5,301 bases of DNA, taken from an uncultured Saprospiraceae bacterium (GTDB taxonomy: Bacteria > Bacteroidota > Bacteroidia > Chitinophagales > Saprospiraceae). This document shows positions 1-5,301 of the stretch, piece after piece. The translations under genes and the position numbers were made by a program. The notes below the pieces were generated by a model. The model was not told the origin of the DNA, ran no database searches, and saw nothing but the letters and a program-made list of their open reading frames with translations. The DNA is taken from NCBI GenBank assembly GCA_937864255.1, contig CALMIT010000113.1, forward strand, positions 1 to 5,301. The letters run 5' to 3'. Position 1 is the first letter of the stretch. Each line of letters opens with the position of its first letter.

Positions 1-1701
1 CCCATCATACCCGAAGGAACTTCCTGGAATTTTGATACGGTCGCACTGGTGCGCGGGGAACAAAAAAATACGCCCGCACAGGATTCCGCCACCGGCTATT
101 ACGAACTGCCTTTCGGCGAAAAAAATCCCGAATTTTTGGGCAGTAACAACTGGGCCGTAGCCGCCCAAAAAACCAGAAACGGCAACCCGATACTTTGCAA
201 CGATCCGCACCTGCGGCTTTCGCTGCCTTCCATTTGGTACGAAGTGCAACTTTCCACGCCCGATTTTAATGCTTATGGCGTTTCCTTTCCGGGTGTGGCT
301 TTTGGCTCCACAAACGGCGGACACGACGTGCTCGACTGGTACAAAATAAAATGGGCAGACGAGGCAAAAAAAAGCTACATGCTGGACGGAAAAGCTACGC
401 CCGTTTCCGAAAGGATAGAAACCATTTTTGTAAAAGGCAAAAAAGAGCCGGTGCTGGACACGGTAAAATATACCGTTTGGGGACCGGTGGTCAGCGAGGA
501 AGCAGACGCGCCTTATTCGGGACTGGCCATGCACTGGATTGCCCACGAAACCGGCGATGATTTTATCTGGAAAACTTTTTGGGATTTTAATAAGGCAAAA
601 AATTACGACGACTTTCTGGCAGGCACGCACGCTTTCGGTCATCCTATTCAAAATTTTGTCTTCGCTTCCATAAAAAAAGACATCGGGCTGAAAGTAAGCG
701 GACAGCTTCCGTTGAAACGAAAAGAACAGGGCCGGCTCGTAGAAGACGGCAGCAATTCCGACAACGCCTGGTATGGTTACGTGCCGAGCGAACAAATGCC
801 TCAATCTTACAATCCCGAACGCGGTTTTGTGTCGTCTGCCAATCAACATTCTACCGCGCCCGATTATCCGTATTATTACAATGGCTGGTTTAATGATTAC
901 CGCGGCAGGTACATCAATCGCCGCCTGGCAGAAATGGACGACATCACGGTGGAAGACATGATGGCTTTGCAAAACGATAATTACAGCATTCTTGCGGAAG
1001 AAGCCTTGCCTGTTTTGATAAAAAACCTCGACACGACGCGGCTGAACGCCACGCAGACAGGAATTTTAAAAATTTTAAAAGACTGGGATTACCGATTTGA
1101 CGCAGGCAAGGTAGCGCCCGCAGTTTTTGAGGAATGGTTGAATAATTTTTCTGACCTGACCTGGGATGAAATTTCAGACCTGAAAGATTCAATAAAAATG
1201 ATAACACCGGACGAATGGCGCACTATTGACCTTGCGGAAAATGATCCGCTGAACGTGTTTTTCGATATTAAAAAAACAAGTGAAAGAGAAAGTCCGGCAG
1301 ATATTGCCACCCTCGCTTTTGTACAGGCGCTGGATAGCCTGAAAGCCGGACTGGCAGACCCGACTTTTAATTGGGCGCGGTATAAATCTACCAACATCGC
1401 CCACCTCGCCCGCATCGAAGCATTTTCAAAAATGGGCCTGAATATTGGCGGCTATTACGAAGCCATTAACGCTGTGCAAAAATCGTCCGGCCCATCCTGG
1501 CGCATGGTGGTGGAATTGACCGAATCAGGACCGAAAGCCTGGGGCGTGTACCCCGGCGGGCAATCCGGCAATCCGGCCAGCCCGTTTTTTGATAATTTTA
1601 TCAGTCACTGGTCGGAAGGCAGGTATTATGAATTATTTTTCATGAAAAACAGCGCTGACACCAGCCACCCTGTTACCACAAAATGGACTTTTTCCAACTA
1701 A
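1..1701 (+). CDS. Penicillin acylase family protein (peptidase S45, Ntn hydrolase), 5'-partial
   Basis: The frame is open from the first base, so the gene begins upstream; the GTG at 49 is only an internal codon. Family S45 enzymes are exported amidohydrolases (beta-lactams, acyl-homoserine lactones or other N-acyl compounds) made as one precursor that cuts itself into alpha and beta chains. About 47 residues of the alpha-chain end and linker are present, then LGSNNWAV, where Ser (142-144) becomes the beta-chain N-terminus and nucleophile. The beta chain is about 519 residues. Visible family landmarks are the NDPHL segment, the IQNF segment whose Asn (652-654) matches the oxyanion Asn241 of E. 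coli penicillin G acylase, NPERGFVSSANQ, YRGRYINR and a C-terminal GGQSGNPASPFFDNF. Oddity: between PG (289-294) and GST (304-312) only three residues remain where the family has about 11-14 carrying a conserved G-F/H-N stretch. Family assignment is secure; substrate is unknown, and activity is doubtful if the gap is real. Confidence 0.93.
   Translation, partial: PIIPEGTSWNFDTVALVRGEQKNTPAQDSATGYYELPFGEKNPEFLGSNNWAVAAQKTRNGNPILCNDPHLRLSLPSIWYEVQLSTPDFNAYGVSFPGVAFGSTNGGHDVLDWYKIKWADEAKKSYMLDGKATPVSERIETIFVKGKKEPVLDTVKYTVWGPVVSEEADAPYSGLAMHWIAHETGDDFIWKTFWDFNKAKNYDDFLAGTHAFGHPIQNFVFASIKKDIGLKVSGQLPLKRKEQGRLVEDGSNSDNAWYGYVPSEQMPQSYNPERGFVSSANQHSTAPDYPYYYNGWFNDYRGRYINRRLAEMDDITVEDMMALQNDNYSILAEEALPVLIKNLDTTRLNATQTGILKILKDWDYRFDAGKVAPAVFEEWLNNFSDLTWDEISDLKDSIKMITPDEWRTIDLAENDPLNVFFDIKKTSERESPADIATLAFVQALDSLKAGLADPTFNWARYKSTNIAHLARIEAFSKMGLNIGGYYEAINAVQKSSGPSWRMVVELTESGPKAWGVYPGGQSGNPASPFFDNFISHWSEGRYYELFFMKNSADTSHPVTTKWTFSN
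139..144 (+). other. Autoproteolytic Gly-Ser junction of the acylase precursor
   Basis: The codons GGC AGT encode Gly-Ser directly before NNWAV. In family S45 the precursor is cleaved at this peptide bond, and the exposed Ser is both the N-terminal residue of the beta chain and the catalytic nucleophile. The motif is intact, so the chemistry of self-cleavage is not ruled out by the sequence here. Confidence 0.85.
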
Positions 1702-1728
1702 ATTTTTTACTCCGAAATATTCATCTCA

Positions 1729-2094
1729 ATGAAAAAATATACGTTTAGTGTGATTTTCGTGTTGTTGTGCGGTTTTTAGCTGCAATTATTTTTACCCTGG
1801 TGGATTATTGCGGTAGTCGCCGCAATTGCTTCCCTTATTTTCAAACTGCCGGCCGCGGGAGCGTTTTTTGCGGGTTTTGTTGCCGCAGCTTTGCTTTGGG
1901 GCGGCTACGCCGCTTATCTGGATCAGATGAGCGGGGGCGCTTTTGCGGATATGATTGGTAAAATATTTCAGGGCGTGGAAGGCGCGACGCTGATCTATCT
2001 GACCGCATTTGTGGGCGGGCTGGCGGGCGGCTTAGGAGCACTGACCGGGAGTCTGGGGCGAAATTTGATTGTGCCCGCTGCACGTACATCTTAA
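1729..2094 (+). pseudogene. Small multi-pass membrane protein gene interrupted by an in-frame TAG
   Basis: An ATG 27 bases after the acylase stop opens a hydrophobic frame, MKKYTFSVIFVLLCGF, which meets TAG at 1777-1779 and continues in the same frame as LQLFLPWWIIAVVAAIASLIF to TAA at 2092-2094. Without the TAG it would be a 121-codon protein with about four hydrophobic segments (codons 6-22, 24-38, 43-64 and 86-109). The polar loop LDQMSGG and the end GALTGSLGRNL resemble a family of small uncharacterised Bacteroidota membrane proteins as I recall it; no function is known to me. No frame change is needed to join the halves, so one base substitution (for example in a Leu or Gln codon) explains it. 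Internal starts such as TTG 1891 or ATG 1927 would give products lacking the first membrane segments. It could be a true pseudogene, a sequencing error or an amber read through. Confidence 0.7.
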
Positions 2095-2165
2095 TTTTCG
2101 CTGCGTTTATCGGAGATTTTGACCGCTTTGCGGATTATCTCTTTTTTTTGAAAAAAACCTTAAAA

Positions 2166-2531
2166 ATGTACTCAAAAGAAGAAGAACTCGCCCGACGAAG
2201 GGTCAAAAAGAAAAAAGGATTTTACAGCCACCTGGCAGTTTATATTCTTGTCAATCTTTTTATTTTCCTGGTTTCCTTCCCCGACAATTTCATAAATTTT
2301 GATTTCGGCCCGGCGCTGCCCTGGGGCATAGGACTTGCTTTTCACTACCTGGCAGTTTTCGGATTTCCCGGCTCCGGCATTTTGACCAAAGAATGGGAAG
2401 AAAAAGAGTATGAAAAAGAACTTCGGAAAATGAATAAACGCTCCGAACTGCCTAAACCAAATGCTGAGGAAAAAGAAGAATTAGAGCTTAAAGAACTCCG
2501 CAAAAACTGGAACGATAAGGATTTGGTATAA
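2166..2531 (+). CDS. 2TM domain-containing membrane protein
   Basis: A 121-residue protein if started at ATG 2166. A TTG at 2148 would add six residues but lies in a T8/A7 homopolymer run and is less likely. A short basic N-terminus (RRRVKKKK) is followed by a hydrophobic segment at about residues 20-38 (YSHLAVYILVNLFIFLVSF), a short loop, and a second segment at about 50-67 containing PWGIGLAFHYLAVFG. The FY-H-x3-Y-x3-N pattern and the WG-x-GL-x2-H pattern are the hallmarks of the 2TM domain (Pfam PF13239), common in Bacteroidota and sometimes attached to LytTR-type regulators or histidine kinases. The tail from about residue 74 is highly charged (EWEEKEYEKELRKM, then Glu/Lys-rich) and probably helical. 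No catalytic residues are seen and the exact role is unknown. It starts 71 bases after the interrupted gene, probably in the same transcript. Confidence 0.85.
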   Translation: MYSKEEELARRRVKKKKGFYSHLAVYILVNLFIFLVSFPDNFINFDFGPALPWGIGLAFHYLAVFGFPGSGILTKEWEEKEYEKELRKMNKRSELPKPNAEEKEELELKELRKNWNDKDLV

Positions 2532-2563
2532 AAGTCGCGACACTTTCAAAAATGAAGATATTT

Positions 2564-2603
2564 TACCCAGCAAAACTGTTAAATTTGTCGGGTATATTTT
2601 TTT
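2564..2603 (+). terminator. Candidate intrinsic terminator after the 2TM gene
   Basis: TACCC-A-GCAAA (2564-2574) can pair with TTTGT-C-GGGTA (2584-2594), giving two 5-bp blocks with one A/C mismatch, one G-U pair and a 9-base loop. TA and seven T residues (2597-2603) follow. The stem is AT-rich and imperfect, so termination may be partial. It lies 32 bases after the 2TM stop codon. Confidence 0.45.
2580..2587 (+). promoter_or_regulatory. Candidate Bacteroidota -7 element for the secreted Omp28-like gene
   Basis: TAAATTTG matches the Bacteroidota -7 consensus TAnnTTTG exactly and would place a transcript start near 2594, about 30 bases before the ATG at 2626. No good TTTG -33 element is seen 19-21 bases upstream, so this is only a candidate. 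It overlaps the loop and right arm of the proposed terminator hairpin. Confidence 0.3.
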
Positions 2604-2625
2604 ACAATTTAAAAACCCATTAGCA

Positions 2626-4290
2626 ATGAAGCAGTTTTTTACCCTACTATTCGCCTTTTTCTGCCTTAGTTTTTTGCAGGCGCAGAACCAGCGACTGGTT
2701 TTGGTCGAGCATTTTACTCAGGCATCCTGCGGCCCCTGTGCTGCCGTTAATCCCGGATTTCAGGCGCTCCTGAATGCAAATAAAACCAAAACCGTTGCTA
2801 TCAAATATCAAACCTCCTGGCCGGGCTACGACCCGATGCACGATCACAATGCCGGACAAATAGATGCCCGGGTGCGCTATTACGGAGTAAGCGCAGTGCC
2901 CAACACCGTATTGGACGGTTCCGGGCCGGGTTCTACAACTTCGGTAGTTACACAAGCCACCATTGATTCCCGTTACAATTCGCCCGCACCTTTCAATATC
3001 CAGGTAAGTCACCGCTACTCGGACAGACTGGATGAGGTTTTTGTAACCGTAGAAATTACAGCAACCCAGGCAATGGACGAGCCTTTGGCCGCACAAATAG
3101 CCGTGGTGGAAGAAGAAATCAACTTTCTCGCAGCGCCCGGTAGCAATGGCGAAAGAAATTTTTACAGCGTGATGAAAAAAATGCTGCCTTCACAGGACGG
3201 CACAACCTTGCCATCCGTCTGGACAGCGGGTCAAAAAGAGACTTTGAATTATAGCTGGAAATTTGAAAATTTATATCGCCTCGACGAAATCGCAGTGGTG
3301 GCATTCGTTCAAAATCCTTCTACAAAAGCTGTTCACCAGGCTGCTTACAGCGCGCCTAATCTGGTCGCCGCCGGACCAAATGACGCCCTGATAGCGTCGG
3401 GCGCGGGTTCCGGTGATTTTGGTTTGAACGACGTGTGCGGAAACCAATCCGGCCCCATCGTAAAAATAATGAACGCCGGCTCGGATAATTTGCGCAATGC
3501 AAAAATCACTTATTCCATCAATGGCGGCTCGGAAGTGAGCTACAATTGGTCGGGAAATCTGGCTTTCCTCGGCACGACCAATGTGACGCTGCCCGTTTCC
3601 AATTTTAATGCACAGGGAGTGAATCAAATTACCTACCGCGTCAGCGAACCAAATGGCGGCGCCGACGCCAATGGCGTAAATGACGCGCTGACCAACGAAT
3701 TTTTGCGCTCAAAACAAACCAGCGTCAATTCAAAACTGGAAATCAAACCGGCTTCTTCGCCCGCGAAAATTTCCTGGAAATTGCTGGACGATCAGGGCAA
3801 TACAATCAAAACAAGCAATCCTTACACCACGCCTTTCAGAGCGGTGACGGAAGACATCAGCTTCGACCCGGATCGCTGCTACCGTTTTGAATTTACCAAT
3901 ACGGCAAGTTCGCTGAACGGCATCGCGCGCCTGTACAATGCCGCCAACGAGGAGGTTTTTAAAGTGGAAATGACGGGCGGTACCATCAAACAAAACTTCG
4001 GTACTTTCGACCTCACTTCTACTACCTCGCCCGTGAGCGACGGCAGTTTGAAAATTTTCCCAAATCCCGCTGCCGACAAACTTTCCATTTCTTTTGAGTT
4101 GGAAAGCAGTGCGGATTTGAATGTGGAAATGGTGAACACACTCGGCGCAGTGGTTTTGAAAAACAACCAGACTTTCCACGCGGGCAAGCAGCAACTCGAA
4201 TTGCCGGTGAGCGGTTTGGCGGCGGGAATGTATTTTGTAAAAATCGGAAGCGCCAAAGGACAAATCACCAAAGCGGTAATCGTGGAATAA
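2626..4290 (+). CDS. Secreted Omp28-related thioredoxin-like protein with T9SS type A sorting domain
   Basis: A 554-residue protein. Residues 1-20 form a clear signal peptide (hydrophobic FFTLLFAFFCLSFLQA, then Q). Residues about 21-245 look like the Omp28-related domain with a thioredoxin-like fold: EHFTQASCGPC holds a CxxC pair (Cys35, Cys38), and AVPNT carries the expected cis-Pro loop (Pro92). Residues about 250-362 form a beta-rich, CARDB-like region with a terminal GVNDALTNEF. Residues about 382-465 (ISWKLLDDQGN, then CYRFEF, then FGTFDL) resemble a beta domain frequent in secreted Bacteroidota proteins, without its usual Asp/Gly-rich loop. Residues about 473-554 form the T9SS type A sorting domain, with LKIFPNPA at 475 and a typical GMYFVKI ending. 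By family knowledge it crosses the inner membrane by Sec and the outer membrane by T9SS, to be released or anchored on the surface. A role as exported thiol-disulfide protein is inference; CxxC does not prove activity. The start is fixed by the signal peptide. Confidence 0.92.
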   Translation: MKQFFTLLFAFFCLSFLQAQNQRLVLVEHFTQASCGPCAAVNPGFQALLNANKTKTVAIKYQTSWPGYDPMHDHNAGQIDARVRYYGVSAVPNTVLDGSGPGSTTSVVTQATIDSRYNSPAPFNIQVSHRYSDRLDEVFVTVEITATQAMDEPLAAQIAVVEEEINFLAAPGSNGERNFYSVMKKMLPSQDGTTLPSVWTAGQKETLNYSWKFENLYRLDEIAVVAFVQNPSTKAVHQAAYSAPNLVAAGPNDALIASGAGSGDFGLNDVCGNQSGPIVKIMNAGSDNLRNAKITYSINGGSEVSYNWSGNLAFLGTTNVTLPVSNFNAQGVNQITYRVSEPNGGADANGVNDALTNEFLRSKQTSVNSKLEIKPASSPAKISWKLLDDQGNTIKTSNPYTTPFRAVTEDISFDPDRCYRFEFTNTASSLNGIARLYNAANEEVFKVEMTGGTIKQNFGTFDLTSTTSPVSDGSLKIFPNPAADKLSISFELESSADLNVEMVNTLGAVVLKNNQTFHAGKQQLELPVSGLAAGMYFVKIGSAKGQITKAVIVE

Positions 4291-4319
4291 AATCCTTTTT
4301 ACATAGTCTCACAGAGACG

Positions 4320-4359
4320 CGAAGCGCGCAGAGTTTTCCCTGCGCGCTTCGTTTTTTTT
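4320..4359 (+). terminator. Strong intrinsic terminator of the secreted-protein gene
   Basis: CGAAGCGCGCAG (4320-4331) pairs perfectly over 12 bp with CTGCGCGCTTCG (4340-4351) around an 8-base loop, followed by eight T residues (4352-4359). It lies 29 bases after the stop at 4290. The T run serves the + strand. On the minus strand the hairpin has no T tract after it, so it is a poor intrinsic terminator for the convergent kinase gene. Confidence 0.9.
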
Positions 4360-4373
4360 ATAAAAATGCTTTT

Positions 4374-5009
4374 TTAAAACAAGCCGTGTAACTCGCCCTG
4401 GATCATCGAAATCACCTTGCCCAAATCTTCGGGATTATTTTTAAAATCCACGTCATCGGCATTGATAATCAATAAGTTGCCGTGTTTGTAATTGCTAATC
4501 CAGTTTTCGTAACGCCCGTTGAGGCGCTTCAAATATTCGAGACTCATGCTGCCCTCGTAGTCCCGCCCGCGCGACTGGATGTGATCCACCAAAGTAGGAA
4601 TGCCCGCCCGCAGGTAAATCAATAAATCCGGCGGCTGCACCTGCGAAATCATCAATTCAAAAAGATGAAAATAATTTTCAAAATCGCGTTTGGACATCAG
4701 TCCCATCTCGTGCAAATTGGGCGCAAAAATGTACGCATCCTCGTAGATCGTGCGATCCTGCACCACCGTTTTTTCACCCTCCAGGATTTTTAAAATCTGG
4801 CGGTAGCGATTGTGCAAAAAGAAAATTTGCAGATTGAAAGACCAGCGCGACATATCGTGATAAAAATCGCTGAGATAGGGATTATTGTCGGTCACTTCAT
4901 AGTGCACTTCCCAGCCGAAATGTTTGCTGAGTTGCTCGCAAAGGGTAGTTTTTCCCGCGCCGATATTGCCCGCGATACCGACGTATTTAATGTTTGGTTT
5001 TGCGTCCAA
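4374..5009 (-). CDS. Deoxynucleoside kinase
   Basis: A 211-residue cytoplasmic protein of the deoxynucleoside kinase family (Pfam PF01712), which transfers phosphate from a nucleoside triphosphate to the 5' hydroxyl of a deoxynucleoside in dNTP salvage. The P-loop GNIGAGKTT is at residues 14-22. EVTDNNPYL (38-46) has the Glu expected near the substrate, followed by an aromatic SRWSFNLQIFFL stretch. DRTIYED (85-91) corresponds to the family's D/E-R-S motif, with Asp85 and Arg86. SRGRDYEG (147-154) supplies the LID arginines. Length is normal for bacterial members. Base preference (dA, dG, dC or T) cannot be read from this. The only plausible start is TTG at 5009: no in-frame ATG exists before the P-loop, and a TAA lies 12 bases upstream. 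It converges with the secreted-protein gene (83-base gap) and diverges from gatC. Confidence 0.93.
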   Translation of the reverse strand: MDAKPNIKYVGIAGNIGAGKTTLCEQLSKHFGWEVHYEVTDNNPYLSDFYHDMSRWSFNLQIFFLHNRYRQILKILEGEKTVVQDRTIYEDAYIFAPNLHEMGLMSKRDFENYFHLFELMISQVQPPDLLIYLRAGIPTLVDHIQSRGRDYEGSMSLEYLKRLNGRYENWISNYKHGNLLIINADDVDFKNNPEDLGKVISMIQGELHGLF

Positions 5010-5043
5010 AGGAATTTGATTTTAATAGTAATTTTACGCGTGG

Positions 5044-5074
5044 CTAAAATACAATTCCTGACATGGATTAGAAA
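5044..5074 (-). promoter_or_regulatory. Candidate promoter of the deoxynucleoside kinase gene
   Basis: On the minus strand, TATTTTAG (complement of 5044-5051) matches seven of eight positions counting the free ones of TAnnTTTG. TTTC (complement of 5071-5074) lies 19 bases upstream where TTTG is expected. A transcript would begin near 5037, about 28 bases before the TTG start. Spacing is good but the matches are imperfect. Confidence 0.3.
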
Positions 5075-5076
5075 AA

Positions 5077-5107
5077 TTGTGTCAAAAAAAGGTGACAGGT
5101 ATTTGTA
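5077..5107 (+). promoter_or_regulatory. Weak candidate promoter of gatC
   Basis: TTG at 5077-5079 and TATTTGTA at 5100-5107 are spaced roughly as a Bacteroidota -33/-7 pair, predicting a start near 5114 and a leader of about 40 bases. The -7 match to TAnnTTTG is poor. Nothing better is visible in this gap. Confidence 0.2.
5080..5097. repeat. Short inverted repeat TGTCA-N8-TGACA in the divergent promoter region
   Basis: TGTCA (5080-5084) and TGACA (5093-5097) are perfect reverse complements separated by eight bases. The dyad lies between the divergent kinase and gatC genes and overlaps the candidate gatC promoter, so it could be an operator. Arms of five bases can also occur by chance. Confidence 0.25.
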
Positions 5108-5155
5108 TCCGCCCATTTAAACGATAAAAAAACCACGAACTTCTAAATCTTTCCT

Positions 5156-5301
5156 ATGCAGATAGATAAGCAGTTAATTTCACGCCTCGAAGAATTGGCC
5201 CGGCTCGACCTCTCCGAACAGGAGCGCGAGCGCCTGATGCACGACCTGAACGCCATTTTGAAAATGGTGGACAAACTGAATGAACTCGATACAACCGGCG
5301 T
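5156..5301 (+). CDS. gatC: Asp-tRNA(Asn)/Glu-tRNA(Gln) amidotransferase subunit C, 3'-partial
   Basis: The ATG at 5156 opens a frame to the window end: 48 full codons of a protein normally near 95-100 residues. GatC is the small subunit of the GatCAB amidotransferase, which turns Glu-tRNA(Gln) or Asp-tRNA(Asn) into the amide forms used in translation; GatC wraps around GatA and stabilises the complex. The evidence is the typical N-terminus: LEELARLDLSEQERERL, then DLNAILKMVDKLNELDTTGV. The spacing of these helices and the LDTTGV motif are strongly characteristic. No Shine-Dalgarno sequence precedes the ATG, as is usual in Bacteroidota. It is transcribed away from the kinase gene. Confidence 0.93.
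   Translation, partial: MQIDKQLISRLEELARLDLSEQERERLMHDLNAILKMVDKLNELDTTG

Noticed and set aside
351..961. Short plus-strand frames (351-560 and 773-961) within the acylase
   Set aside because: They are out of frame with the acylase, which keeps its family motifs without any break here, so they do not indicate a frameshift.
944..1415. Three overlapping minus-strand frames opposite the acylase
   Set aside because: The acylase reading frame is well supported by conserved motifs across this stretch; these are shadows.
1767..1961. Alternative plus-strand frame across the amber codon of the membrane protein
   Set aside because: It has a Cys/Arg-rich, non-membrane composition, while the original frame resumes hydrophobic sequence directly after the TAG; a frameshift is not needed.
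2534..2541. Palindrome GTCGCGAC after the 2TM stop codon
   Set aside because: An isolated 8-base palindrome with no T tract or second copy; probably chance.
2552..2623. A 23-codon frame starting with ATG in the gap before the secreted-protein gene
   Set aside because: It overlaps the hairpin and promoter candidates, has no supporting motif and is short enough to be chance.
2647..3096. Minus-strand open frame of 149 codons inside the secreted-protein gene
   Set aside because: It lies wholly antisense to a well-supported gene, and its product has no recognisable domain or signal. It is a by-product of codon bias.
3730..4271. Two overlapping minus-strand frames (177 and 130 codons) opposite the T9SS domain
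   Set aside because: Both are antisense to a sorting domain with clear motifs and neither resembles a protein family.
4812..5120. Plus-strand (4812-5120) and minus-strand (4892-5116) frames over the kinase 5' end
   Set aside because: They overlap the P-loop region of the kinase out of frame and have no family features.
1..5301. tRNA, rRNA, CRISPR array, riboswitch, insertion sequence or attachment site
   Set aside because: I saw no direct repeat array, cloverleaf-like sequence, transposase motif or terminal inverted repeat; nearly all bases are covered by genes.

Overview
The window reads as chromosomal DNA of a member of the Bacteroidota. The signs are a type IX secretion (T9SS) sorting domain with the IFPNP motif, a 2TM-domain protein, the Bacteroidota form of a family S45 acylase, start codons without Shine-Dalgarno sequences, and -7 elements resembling TAnnTTTG. 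The protein style suggests the Saprospiria, but that is an impression and not something I could test.

Layout. Positions 1-1701 (+) hold the 3' part of a penicillin-acylase-type N-terminal-nucleophile hydrolase: the end of the alpha chain, the autoprocessing site and the whole beta chain. Positions 1729-2094 (+) hold a small multi-pass membrane protein gene interrupted by one in-frame TAG at codon 17. Positions 2166-2531 (+) encode a 2TM-domain membrane protein. A weak terminator and a candidate promoter overlap at about 2564-2603. Positions 2626-4290 (+) encode a secreted Omp28/thioredoxin-like protein with a T9SS C-terminal domain, ended by a strong hairpin terminator at 4320-4359. Positions 4374-5009 (-) encode a deoxynucleoside kinase, convergent with the secreted protein. 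After a divergent intergenic region of 146 bases, gatC starts at 5156 (+) and runs off the window.

How the genes relate. The first three genes are co-directional with short gaps and could be one transcription unit, but no common pathway is visible. The acylase and the Omp28-like protein belong to the cell envelope or exterior. The kinase (dNTP salvage) and gatC (tRNA-dependent amidation) are housekeeping genes.

I found no convincing new multi-gene system, CRISPR array, RNA gene or mobile element. The most notable points are two lesions in neighbouring genes. One is an apparent in-frame loss of about 8-12 residues from a conserved active-site-adjacent segment of the acylase. The other is the lone amber codon in the membrane protein gene; all five complete genes or frames visible here end in TAA, so this TAG is the only one seen in a coding frame I accept. 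They may be sequence errors, real gene decay or, least likely, recoding.
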